Positions 50,098 through 57,747 of a stretch of 64,000 bases of DNA are shown here, piece by piece (position 1 is the first letter of the stretch; each line of letters starts with the position of its first letter). The stretch covers positions 124,001-188,000 of the forward strand of contig CAWIIX010000033.1 in the NCBI GenBank assembly GCA_963836195.1. Reading direction: 5' to 3'. This stretch comes from Trebonia sp963836195. Its GTDB lineage: Bacteria; Actinomycetota; Actinomycetes; Streptosporangiales; Streptosporangiaceae. A program made the position numbers and the translations under genes. Below the pieces are notes generated by a model. It saw nothing but the letters and a program-made list of their open reading frames with translations. It was not told the origin of the DNA and did not search any database.

Positions 50098-51498
50098 TCA
50101 GATCCGTAATCCGTTCGTTAGATCGGTGTTAGCGAATCGGGTCGCGAGGTCCGTCGCGTTCGAATCGCCGTGCCCCGCGTGGTCGAGCTCGGGGTCGTCG
50201 ATCCCGGCGTCGTCCAGACCGGTGACGTCGAGGCGCGTGCCGCCAGGCTCGCTGCCACCCGCCACGGTGTCGTCGGCCCGGATCGTCCAGATCTCGCGCG
50301 GGATCAGCGTCAGCGCCGAGGCGACCACGATCACCGCGGCCGCGGCGAACTGCGTGGTGGACACGCCGATCGCGGCAGCCAGCGGGCCGGCCAGCAAGGC
50401 GCCGAGCGGCATCGCCGACATCGAGCCGAGCGCGTCGTAGGACGAGACCCGGGCCAGCTTGTCCGAGGGGATGCGGGTGGCCATCTGCACCGTCCACTGC
50501 ACCATCATCACCTCGATGAGGGTCCCCAGGGCGAACGCGCACAGGCAGATCACCGGCAGCGGCAGGACCAGCGCGAGCGCGAGCGGCGTGAGGGCGACGG
50601 CGGCGCCCGACCCGACCACGAACAGCATCGGCTTGCGCGGCGTGTACCGCAGCGACACCAGGCCGCCGGCCACCAGGCCGAGCGCGTCGGCGGCCGTGAT
50701 CGCCCCCCATGCGGCCGGACCGCCGAGGTGCGTTCTGGCCACCACCGGGCCGAGCACCAGGAACGCGCCGTTGAACGCCATCATGACCAGGGCGTACTGG
50801 ATCACGGTCGCCCACAGCCAGGTATGGCTGCGGAACTCGGTCCACCCCTCGCGCAGTTCGGTGATCATCCCCGCGCCCTTGGCCGTGGCGAGCTGCAGGT
50901 TCCCGTTCCCCTTGAGCGACAGCAGCAGCGGAATCGTGCCCGTCATGCCGATCGCGCACAAGGTCAGCGCCCACCCGGGGCCGAGCACCGCGACCATGAG
51001 GCCGGCCGACGCCGCGCCGGTCATCTGCCCGGTGTTCATCGCCAGCCTGCTGATCGAGCTGCCCTCCTGCAGCAGCGCGTCCGGCACGATCTGGGGGAGC
51101 AGCGCCTGCGAGGCGGGGTAGAACATGGCCGCCCCGACTCCGTTGAGCGCCTCCAGGCAGATCATCGCCCACAGCGCCGGATGTCCGGTCAGCACCAGCA
51201 GGCCGAACGTGCCCTCGCCGACGATGACGGCGACGTTCCCGGCGATGATCACCCACTGCGGCCGCAGCCGGTCGGCGAACACCCCACTGATCAGGGTGAA
51301 CACCAGCATCGGGGCGACCTGCGCGGCCAGCACGTAGGAGAGGTCGGCCGTCGATCCGGTGAGGTTGAGCACCGCGAACGAGACGCCGACCATCGAGAAC
51401 CCGTTGGAGAACGGTGCCAGCAGCCGGTCGACGAGCAGGATGCGGAAGTCGCGGATGGCGAGCACCGGGTACCGGCGGGCAGGCGCACGCCACGACAT
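50098..51498 (-). CDS. MFS transporter (drug exporter type, MFS_3-like)
   Basis: The 466-residue protein has twelve helices. It begins RDFRILLVDRLLAPFSNGFSMVGVSFAVLNLTGS, with the motif-A-like loop GVFADRLRPQWVIIAGN between helices 2 and 3 and a second, weaker copy LRYTPRKPMLFV in the middle. GAAMFYPASQALLPQIVP matches the enterobactin/macrolide exporter subgroup. The C-terminal 60 residues are acidic and disordered. It lies downstream of the stand-alone Clp_N gene on the same strand with 83 nt between. Substrate unknown. Confidence 0.9.
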   Translation of the reverse strand: MSWRAPARRYPVLAIRDFRILLVDRLLAPFSNGFSMVGVSFAVLNLTGSTADLSYVLAAQVAPMLVFTLISGVFADRLRPQWVIIAGNVAVIVGEGTFGLLVLTGHPALWAMICLEALNGVGAAMFYPASQALLPQIVPDALLQEGSSISRLAMNTGQMTGAASAGLMVAVLGPGWALTLCAIGMTGTIPLLLSLKGNGNLQLATAKGAGMITELREGWTEFRSHTWLWATVIQYALVMMAFNGAFLVLGPVVARTHLGGPAAWGAITAADALGLVAGGLVSLRYTPRKPMLFVVGSGAAVALTPLALALVLPLPVICLCAFALGTLIEVMMVQWTVQMATRIPSDKLARVSSYDALGSMSAMPLGALLAGPLAAAIGVSTTQFAAAAVIVVASALTLIPREIWTIRADDTVAGGSEPGGTRLDVTGLDDAGIDDPELDHAGHGDSNATDLATRFANTDLTNGLRI

Positions 51499-51501
51499 GA
51501 C

Positions 51502-51512
51502 AAGGTCCGTTC
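51502..51512 (-). repeat. Imperfect AACGGACC motif upstream of the MFS gene
   Basis: The minus strand reads TAGAACGGACCTTG, directly before the MFS start. It is a degenerate copy of the AACGGACCGTT motif. Confidence 0.35.
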
Positions 51513-51581
51513 TACGTTAGCTGGGAACATCCACGTTACGTGGGTGCCCCGTGAACAGCAATTTCTTTTGCGCGAGGCCTA

Positions 51582-52337
51582 TTACTCCGCAGATTCCTCT
51601 GGGGTATCGCCCTCTGGCGCGCCAGTGCTTTCGTCCGGTCCCTCCGCGGCCGCGTCCGATGGTTGGTCGGCCTCCTTCGGCGTCGGCGGGGTGATGCCGA
51701 GCTGACGCTCGATGCCCGTCAGCCGCTGCTCGAGCGCCGCCAGCGTCTCGCCGATCGTCGCCAGCGTCTCCCGGAACTCGCTGACCACCTCGGCCCGGAC
51801 GCTCACGACGGCCCTCGGCGGCAGCCGGAGGCCAGCGGCGGCCGCCTGCGGCCCGCCCGCCAGCCACTCCATCGCCTGCTGCTCGTCTGGCCCCGGCTCG
51901 TTCGACTCGGCGGCGGCGAGCAGGAGCACCTTCTCCCTGACGGCCGGCAGCGGAGCGGCCGTGACCAGGATCTGGGCACCCACCCCGTGACCCTCGTGGA
52001 CCAGGCCGAGCAGGATGTGCTCGGTGCCGATGTACTCCTTTTTCAAGGCGAGTGCCTCGCGCAGCGACAGCTCGAGTACCTTCTTCGCCGGCGGGGTGAA
52101 CGGGATGTGCCCCGACGGCATCGACTTCCCCGCGCCGACGAGCGCTCTGACCTGCTCGCGGGCCATCTCCAGGGTGAGCCCGAGCGACACGATGGCCCGC
52201 GCCGCGACGCCTTCCCCCTCGTGGATCAGCCCGAGCAAGATGTGCTCGGTGCCGATGTAGTTGTGGTCAAGCATCCTGGCCTCTTCCTGGGCCAGGACCA
52301 CGACGCGCCGCGAGCGCTCGGTGAACCGCTCGAACAT
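51582..52337 (-). CDS. Stand-alone Clp N-terminal domain protein
   Basis: The 251-residue protein has two Clp_N repeats: MFERFTERSRRVVVLAQEEARMLDHNYIGTEHILLGLIHEGEGVAARAIV (residues 1-50) and FTPPAKKVLELSLREALALKKEYIGTEHILLGLVHEGHGVGAQIL (79-125), almost as in ClpC. The AAA+ domains are absent. The C-terminal half is a helical coil and an acidic tail. It may act as an adaptor or decoy for the ClpC chaperone, as suggested for similar truncated proteins. That is inference. Confidence 0.88.
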   Translation of the reverse strand: MFERFTERSRRVVVLAQEEARMLDHNYIGTEHILLGLIHEGEGVAARAIVSLGLTLEMAREQVRALVGAGKSMPSGHIPFTPPAKKVLELSLREALALKKEYIGTEHILLGLVHEGHGVGAQILVTAAPLPAVREKVLLLAAAESNEPGPDEQQAMEWLAGGPQAAAAGLRLPPRAVVSVRAEVVSEFRETLATIGETLAALEQRLTGIERQLGITPPTPKEADQPSDAAAEGPDESTGAPEGDTPEESAE

Positions 52338-52553
52338 GGAATTTCTCCCTCGGGGATCGGCGGGCGGGGAGATATCGTCTCACGGTATGCGGCTCCCCGG
52401 CGAGAGAGCAAGAATGAGTGCTTTATCCCGAAACGTCCGAGCCGGGCTCCTGCTCCGGGCCGCCGCCGCCGGCGCCCGGCCAGTGCCGGGCTAACGCGCC
52501 GCCGGTATGCCGCGAATGCGCCAGCAGGGCCGCAGAGCTGGCAGACTGGAGGG

Positions 52554-53804
52554 ATGTCCATGACCGATCCGGTGACGGCCCCCGAAGCGACCAATCGAAC
52601 CGTCGGCGAGCCCTGCGTGCTGCTCAAGCTGGGCGAGATCTTCCTCAAGGGGAAGAACCGCCAGCAGTTCGTGCGGATGCAGCAGGCGAACGTCCGCGCG
52701 GCGGTGCGGAGTACCGGCGTGCCCGTGGAACTCACGGTGCGCGAGGGCGTGCTGGTCCTCCGGGTTGCCCACGGCGAGGGGCAGGCGGCCGAGCGCATGA
52801 CGGCGGCGGAGCACGCGGAGGCGATGGACCGGGTCGCGGCCCGGGTCGCGGACGTGCCGGGGATCGCCCGAGTCTGCCGGGCGCTGCGGGTGGACAAGAC
52901 GCCCGAGGCGGCCACCGCCGCCGCGATCGCCCTGACGAGCCCCGCCAGCGGCACGTTCGCGGTCCGCGCGCGCCGTCGCGACAAGCGCTTCCCCATCACC
53001 TCCGAGCAGCTCAACGTCCTCATCGGGGACCGGGTGAACGCCGCCCACGGGCTGAAGGTCAGCCTCAAGCACCCGGACACGGAGATCTTCGTCGAGGTCG
53101 ACGCCCGCGAGGTGTTCGTGTTCACCGGCGGCCAGCCGGGACAGGGCGGGCTGCCAGTCGGGATGAGCGGCCGGGCGGTCGTGCTGATGTCGGGCGGGAT
53201 CGACTCGCCCGTCGCCGCCTACCGGATGATGCGGCGCGGCCTTCGCTGCACGTTCCTGCACTTCTCGGGGATGCCGCTGACCGGCCCGGAATCCATCTAC
53301 AAGGCGTACGCGCTGGTTCGCGGCCTGGACCGGTTCCAGGGCCAGTCGCACCTCTACGTCGTTCCGTTCGGCAAGGCCCAGCAGGCGCTGGCGACCACCG
53401 GGGCCGGCCGCCTCCAGGTGATGGCGCAGCGGCGGCTGATGCTCAAGACCGCCGAGGCGCTCGCCGCCCGGCTGCATGCCAGCGCCCTGGTGACCGGCGA
53501 CTCGCTCGGTCAGGTCTCCAGCCAGACCCTGACCAACATCACCGCCCTCGACGACGCGGTCACGCTGCCGATCCTGCGCCCGCTGCTGGGCTGGGACAAG
53601 ACCGAGATCATGGCCGAGGCGCGGCGCCTGGACACGCTTGCCATCTCCGAGCTTCCCGACCAGGACTGCTGCACCCTGCTGACCCCGCGCCGAGTGGAGA
53701 CCAGGGCCAAGATCGACGACCTGCGCCGCATCGAGATCCGCCTCGACGCCGCCGAGCTGGCCGAGCAGCTCGCGCTCACCGCCCAGGAATACCGCCCCGA
53801 GTAG
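52554..53804 (+). CDS. thiI: tRNA 4-thiouridine synthase ThiI
   Basis: The 416-residue enzyme has a THUMP domain (residues about 20-180: LLKLGEIFLKGKNRQQFVRMQQ, RVCRALRVDKTPE, VNAAHGLKVSLKHPDTEIFVEVD). The PP-loop adenylation domain follows with VVLMSGGIDSPVAAYRMMRRG (near residue 216). It activates U8 of tRNA for thiolation. There is no C-terminal rhodanese domain; a Cys pair in LPDQDCCTLL is present instead, as in rhodanese-free homologs. ATG 52554 lies 6 nt after GGAGG. It is divergent from the Clp_N gene. Confidence 0.93.
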   Translation: MSMTDPVTAPEATNRTVGEPCVLLKLGEIFLKGKNRQQFVRMQQANVRAAVRSTGVPVELTVREGVLVLRVAHGEGQAAERMTAAEHAEAMDRVAARVADVPGIARVCRALRVDKTPEAATAAAIALTSPASGTFAVRARRRDKRFPITSEQLNVLIGDRVNAAHGLKVSLKHPDTEIFVEVDAREVFVFTGGQPGQGGLPVGMSGRAVVLMSGGIDSPVAAYRMMRRGLRCTFLHFSGMPLTGPESIYKAYALVRGLDRFQGQSHLYVVPFGKAQQALATTGAGRLQVMAQRRLMLKTAEALAARLHASALVTGDSLGQVSSQTLTNITALDDAVTLPILRPLLGWDKTEIMAEARRLDTLAISELPDQDCCTLLTPRRVETRAKIDDLRRIEIRLDAAELAEQLALTAQEYRPE

Positions 53805-53922
53805 CCGCCCCTCCGTCCGACAGCGCCGTGGCGTTGTCACGGAAATCAACAAATTCCTCATCGTACCCGGCAGTATCACCGGGCCTGGTGTGGGATCCTC
53901 GTGACGGCAGAATCCGCAGGCC

Positions 53923-55650
53923 ATGAATGGGGTGGCAACCATCACCGCACACGACGGGGGACGGGCCGATGCCGGGCCAGGGCACCGGTTCAGGCAGTCC
54001 CAGACGACGCGGGAACGCACGGCGGAGTTCGGGGACGTGTTTCGCCAACATCGCCACGCAGTGCTGTCCGCCTGCGCCGAGCGGCTGTGGCCGGATGCAG
54101 ACGCGGCCATCGCCGCCGCGGCCGGCGTTCTCGTCGCCGCCCGCCTGGCCATGGCCGATCCCGCCCGGCGGCCGCGTCCGGACCTCGTGCGCGGCTGGCT
54201 GCTTGCCATCGCCGCCCAGGCATGTCCCGCGCCCGGGCAGCTCGCCGGGATCGGCCACGTCGACTGGGAAGCGGTGCGCGCCCGCGTTGCCGTCGGCCCC
54301 CAGGACCTGCGCGACGAGCCCGCGAGGGTGGCATCGCTGCGGAAGTGGCTGGAACGCATCGTGGCCACGCTGCCGGAACCCCGGCACCGGATGTACGACC
54401 TGTCCGTGACGAGGGGCCTGGACAGCCGGAACGCGGCCCTGGAACTCGGGACGACCGTGGCCGAGGTTCGGCGGCTGCGTCGCGAGAACCGGCAGGCCAT
54501 CCTGCGCGCCTTCGAGGTCACCGCCCTCGCCGCCGCCGAAGCCACCGCTGCCGAAGCCACCGCTGCCGAAGCCACCGCTGCCGAAGCCACCGCTGCCGAA
54601 GCCACCGCCGCCGAAGCGGCCGGCGTCGGGGCTCCCGGGTGCGGGGAGCTGCCGCAGCTGCTGGCCGATGCGCGCAGCGACGCCGGCGATCCGCAGGAGG
54701 ACGGCCGGCGCCACCCGGCGGTGCTGTCCGCTGCCGTGCGGTTGGCGTTGTCCCGCCACCTGAGCGAGTGCCATCCCTGCCAGGACCGGCGGGACGACCT
54801 GATGGCGCGGTGGGCGCCCGAGCTGCTGCCGATCCTGGCCGACGCCGAGCTACGCGAGCAGGTCATGGAGGACTTGCGGTCGATGCCGCGGCTCAGGCAG
54901 CCCGGCCCCGTGCCCGGTGCCCACCGGCGCGCCGCCCCGGCCGGCCCCGCCACCAAGCTCGTCATCGGCCGGGCCGCCGTCGCGGCGGGGACAGGGCTGG
55001 TTGCGGTACTGCTGCTGCTCGCGTTCGTATGGCCCGGGCTGCTGCGCGGAACGCGCGCGGCCGCGAACGTGTCATCGGCCGACCGGAACAAGTCCGTCAC
55101 CAGCGGCGTGGATACCCCGACGGTGGCCGGCACCGTCGGCGGGGTCCCGGCCGACAAGCACGGGCGACCGGCCCGTCCCGGGGCGGCGGGTCTTCTGAGC
55201 ACTCTTCCGCCGGTGGCGACCGGGAGCCCGGCCGGATCGGTGCAGCCATCCGTGTACTACACGACCCCGCCGTCAACCGCGCCCACGTCGTCCCCCACGC
55301 AGCCGACTTCTGCGCCGTCCTCGTCGCCATCGTCGTCGCCGTCACGAACGGCGTCGCCCTCGCCGAGCGCGTCGACGTCCAAGCCGTCCCCGTCGCCGAG
55401 CGCGTCCACCGGCACGCCGACGCCGACCCCGAGCGCTTCTACCTCTACGCCAACACCGACGCCGAGCGCTTCTACCTCCACGCCGACACCCACAGAAAGC
55501 GCGTCCACGCCCACGCCGACGCCGAGGGCGTCCGCCACGGACACGGCGCAGCCGTCGCCCACCGCTTCGGCGTCGGCCGCGTCGCCGGCGTCGGCATCGC
55601 CCACGGCGTCGTCGTCGACGGCAGCGCCGTCGGCGTCAGCCACGGCCTAG
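53923..55650 (+). CDS. Sigma-factor-like / zinc-finger / transmembrane fusion protein with Ser-Thr-Pro tail
   Basis: 575 residues in distinct blocks. Residues 37-80 (FGDVFRQHRHAVLSACAERL) and 140-200 (LPEPRHRMYDLSVTRGLDSRNAALELGTTVAEVRRLRRENRQAIL) look like degenerate sigma regions 2 and 4. Residues 207-231 are five ATAAE repeats. HLSECHPC (His279, Cys283, Cys286) is an anti-sigma-type HX3CX2C zinc motif. Residues about 344-374 form one membrane helix. The last 170 residues are Ser/Thr/Pro-rich, presumably extracellular. This matches the known layout of ECF sigma factors with C-terminal membrane-anchored zinc-finger extensions. Sigma activity is unproven. Confidence 0.72.
   Translation: MNGVATITAHDGGRADAGPGHRFRQSQTTRERTAEFGDVFRQHRHAVLSACAERLWPDADAAIAAAAGVLVAARLAMADPARRPRPDLVRGWLLAIAAQACPAPGQLAGIGHVDWEAVRARVAVGPQDLRDEPARVASLRKWLERIVATLPEPRHRMYDLSVTRGLDSRNAALELGTTVAEVRRLRRENRQAILRAFEVTALAAAEATAAEATAAEATAAEATAAEATAAEAAGVGAPGCGELPQLLADARSDAGDPQEDGRRHPAVLSAAVRLALSRHLSECHPCQDRRDDLMARWAPELLPILADAELREQVMEDLRSMPRLRQPGPVPGAHRRAAPAGPATKLVIGRAAVAAGTGLVAVLLLLAFVWPGLLRGTRAAANVSSADRNKSVTSGVDTPTVAGTVGGVPADKHGRPARPGAAGLLSTLPPVATGSPAGSVQPSVYYTTPPSTAPTSSPTQPTSAPSSSPSSSPSRTASPSPSASTSKPSPSPSASTGTPTPTPSASTSTPTPTPSASTSTPTPTESASTPTPTPRASATDTAQPSPTASASAASPASASPTASSSTAAPSASATA
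54541..54615 (+). repeat. Tandem 15-bp repeat (GCCACCGCTGCCGAA)n inside the sigma-like gene
   Basis: Four perfect units (54541-54600) and a fifth with one change (54601-54615), preceded by a degenerate copy. In frame they encode Ala-Thr-Ala-Ala-Glu, a helical spacer between the region-4-like part and the zinc finger. Copy number can vary without frame loss. Confidence 0.92.
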
Positions 55651-55685
55651 TCCCGACTTCCCGGACGGCGGCAGCCGCTGCGGGG

Positions 55686-55725
55686 ATATGGCGAAACCGT
55701 CGTCCTAGCGACGGAAACGACATAT
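55686..55725. repeat. ATATGGCG...palindrome (hairpin family B, copy 3)
   Basis: Arms 55686-55702 and 55709-55725 pair over 17 bp with four mismatches. The right arm GACGGAAACG matches that of the hairpin at 22986. GATAACAGCAAGAA follows after 18 nt. Confidence 0.6.
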
Positions 55726-55743
55726 ACGTGCAGCGCCCGTGCC

Positions 55744-55757
55744 GATAACAGCAAGAA
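55744..55757 (+). repeat. GATAACAGCAAGAA dispersed 14-mer, copy 4
   Basis: An exact copy between the convergent sigma-like and DAHP synthase gene ends, beyond a family-B hairpin as at 23053. Confidence 0.75.
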
Positions 55758-55789
55758 GCGTCGCCACGCACCCCGCGCTGGCAAGACGA

Positions 55790-56878
55790 TCACGCGTGCC
55801 GGGCCGCGGCCGCGGCCGTAGCCAAGGCCGGGGCCGAGGCCGGCGCCAGCGCCGGAGCCGGGGTGAGTGTCCGGCCGACCAGCGGCGACAGATGAGTCGC
55901 CATGCTCGCGAGCTCGCGCAGGTCCGATTCGATCAGCGCCTGCGGGCCGTCGCACAGCGCGGTCTCCGGGTGCGGGTGGACGTCGATGATGATGCCGTCC
56001 GCGCCGACCGCGATCGCCGCCCGGGACAGCGGCAGCACCAGGTCGCGGCGGCCGCCGGAGTGCGACGGGTCCACGATCACCGGCAGGTGCGAAAGCCGCT
56101 GCGCGACCGGCACGGCCGAGATGTCGAGCGTGTTCCTGGTGGCCGTCTCGAACGTGCGGATGCCGCGCTCGCACAGCACGATGTCCAGGTTGCCGCGCTG
56201 CGCGATGTACTCGGCCGCCATCAGCCACTCCTCGATGGTGGCGGACATGCCGCGCTTGAGCATGACCGGCTTGCCGGCCGCGCCGACCGCCTGCAGCAGC
56301 GGGAAGTTCTGCATGTTGCGGGTGCCGACCTGGAGCATGTCGGCGTAGGAGGCGACCAGGTCGACGTCGCGCGCGTCGACCACCTCGGTCACGATCGGCA
56401 GCCCGACCTCGGCCCGCACGTCGGCCAGGATCTTCAGGCCCGCCTCGCCGAGTCCCTGGAACGCGTAGGGCGACGAGCGCGGCTTGTACGCGCCGCCGCG
56501 CAGCAGCGACGCGCCCCCGGCGCGTGCCATCCGCGCCGCGGCCAGGGTCTGCTCGGGTGTCTCGACCGCGCACGGCCCGGCGATGACGGTCAGCGTGTCG
56601 GGGCCGATCGGCACGCCCGCCACCCGGATCACCGAGCGCCTTCGCCGATGCTCCCGGCTGACCAGCTTGTACGGGGCGGAGGTCCGCACCACGTCCGCGA
56701 CCCCCGGCAACCCAACCAGATTCAACGTGGCAAAATACCGCTCCACGTCGCCGGAAAGCCCGATGATCGCCGCGGCCCCGCCCCGGCTGACGAACGCCTC
56801 GCCGCCCGCTTCCTGCACCACGCTCACCACGTGATCGATCTCGGCGACGCTCGCGTCCGCGGCCATCACGACAACCAT
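55790..56878 (-). CDS. aroF: 3-deoxy-7-phosphoheptulonate (DAHP) synthase, type I beta
   Basis: A 362-residue first enzyme of the shikimate pathway. The N-terminal 70 residues (MVVVMAADASVAEIDHVVSVVQEAGG) are the ferredoxin-like regulatory domain. The barrel follows with VIAGPCAVETPEQ, LLRGGAYKPRSSPYAFQGLG, PVMLKRGMSATIEEWLMAAEYI and LPVIVDPSHSGGRRDLV, all typical of the KDO8P-related type I beta class. A C-terminal Ala/Pro tail of about 35 residues is added. Many actinobacteria use the unrelated type II enzyme, so this may be a second or replacement enzyme. Confidence 0.93.
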   Translation of the reverse strand: MVVVMAADASVAEIDHVVSVVQEAGGEAFVSRGGAAAIIGLSGDVERYFATLNLVGLPGVADVVRTSAPYKLVSREHRRRRSVIRVAGVPIGPDTLTVIAGPCAVETPEQTLAAARMARAGGASLLRGGAYKPRSSPYAFQGLGEAGLKILADVRAEVGLPIVTEVVDARDVDLVASYADMLQVGTRNMQNFPLLQAVGAAGKPVMLKRGMSATIEEWLMAAEYIAQRGNLDIVLCERGIRTFETATRNTLDISAVPVAQRLSHLPVIVDPSHSGGRRDLVLPLSRAAIAVGADGIIIDVHPHPETALCDGPQALIESDLRELASMATHLSPLVGRTLTPAPALAPASAPALATAAAAARHA

Positions 56879-56909
56879 CCGACCCGCCCCTCCATGCGCC
56901 TGGCGGCGG

Positions 56910-57740
56910 CTATGCCGCGCGCAATTCCTTCAGCGTAGCGATGTCACGCGCGTGACCCGCCTTTCCGCCGGGCGTTTCGACGACGAAGGGGACGTCACCG
57001 AGCGCGGCGAGGAGCTCGCGGAACGGATCGGTGCCGATCTTGCCCGCGCCGAGCGCCTCGTGCCGGTCCCGGTTGGACCCGCAGCCGAGCAGCGAGTCGT
57101 TGGCGTGCACCAGCCCCACCCGCCCCGGTCCGGCCGCCGCGACCAGCTCGTCGAGCATCGCGGCGACCCCGCCGACGGCGGTCAGGTCGTGCCCGGCGGC
57201 GAACATGTGGCAGGTGTCGAGGCAGATTCCGGCCTTCGGGTGCCGCTCGACGGCGGCCAGGTACGGCGCCAGGTCCCCGGCCCGGGCGCAGAGCATCTGG
57301 CCCTGCCCGGCCATCGGCTCGAAGAGCAGGTCGGGATCATCGTCGCCGAGCTTGTCGAGCAGCGGGAGCGCGATCTCGGCCAGCTGCCGCAGCGCCTGCT
57401 CCCGGTCCGCCCAGCCCACGGCCGACCCGGCGTGCACCACCACCCCCCGCGCCCCGATCTCGGTGCCCCGCTGCAGGGCGTGCGCGACGGCGGCGGCCGA
57501 CTTCGACGCCACCGCCGGATCGCCCGAGCCGAGGTTGATCAGGTAGGGCGCGTGGATGAAAACGGGCAGGCCGGACCCGCGCAGCAGCCGATCCTGGGCG
57601 GCGTCGCCCGGCCCGGCCGTCCAGCCGCGCGGGTTGGACACGAACACCTGGATGACCTCGGCCCCGACCTCGGCGGCGTACGCGAGCCCGCCCGTCGCCA
57701 GCCCGCCGGTCACGGTCGCGTGCGACCCGATTAGTCCCAT
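56910..57740 (-). CDS. nfo: Deoxyribonuclease IV (AP endonuclease, Nfo family)
   Basis: A 276-residue base-excision repair enzyme that cuts DNA 5' of abasic sites. The TIM barrel metal ligands appear in order: GSHATVTGG, FIHAPYLINLGS, GVVVHAGSAVGW, LLFEPMAGQG, GICLDTCHMFAAGHD, GLVHANDSLLGCGSNRDRHEALGAGKIG, and VVETPGG. All nine usual zinc ligands look intact. It lies on the same strand between the kinase and DAHP synthase genes, 31 nt from the latter's start, so co-transcription is plausible. Confidence 0.93.
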   Translation of the reverse strand: MGLIGSHATVTGGLATGGLAYAAEVGAEVIQVFVSNPRGWTAGPGDAAQDRLLRGSGLPVFIHAPYLINLGSGDPAVASKSAAAVAHALQRGTEIGARGVVVHAGSAVGWADREQALRQLAEIALPLLDKLGDDDPDLLFEPMAGQGQMLCARAGDLAPYLAAVERHPKAGICLDTCHMFAAGHDLTAVGGVAAMLDELVAAAGPGRVGLVHANDSLLGCGSNRDRHEALGAGKIGTDPFRELLAALGDVPFVVETPGGKAGHARDIATLKELRAA

Positions 57741-57747
57741 GAGGGCG

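Noticed and set aside
52491..55202. 903-codon minus-strand frame
   Set aside because: Antisense to thiI and the sigma-like gene, with low-complexity translation.
12597..55757. CRISPR array formed by the GATAACAGCAAGAA repeats
   Set aside because: Copies are 10-18 kb apart, too short, and no cas genes are present.
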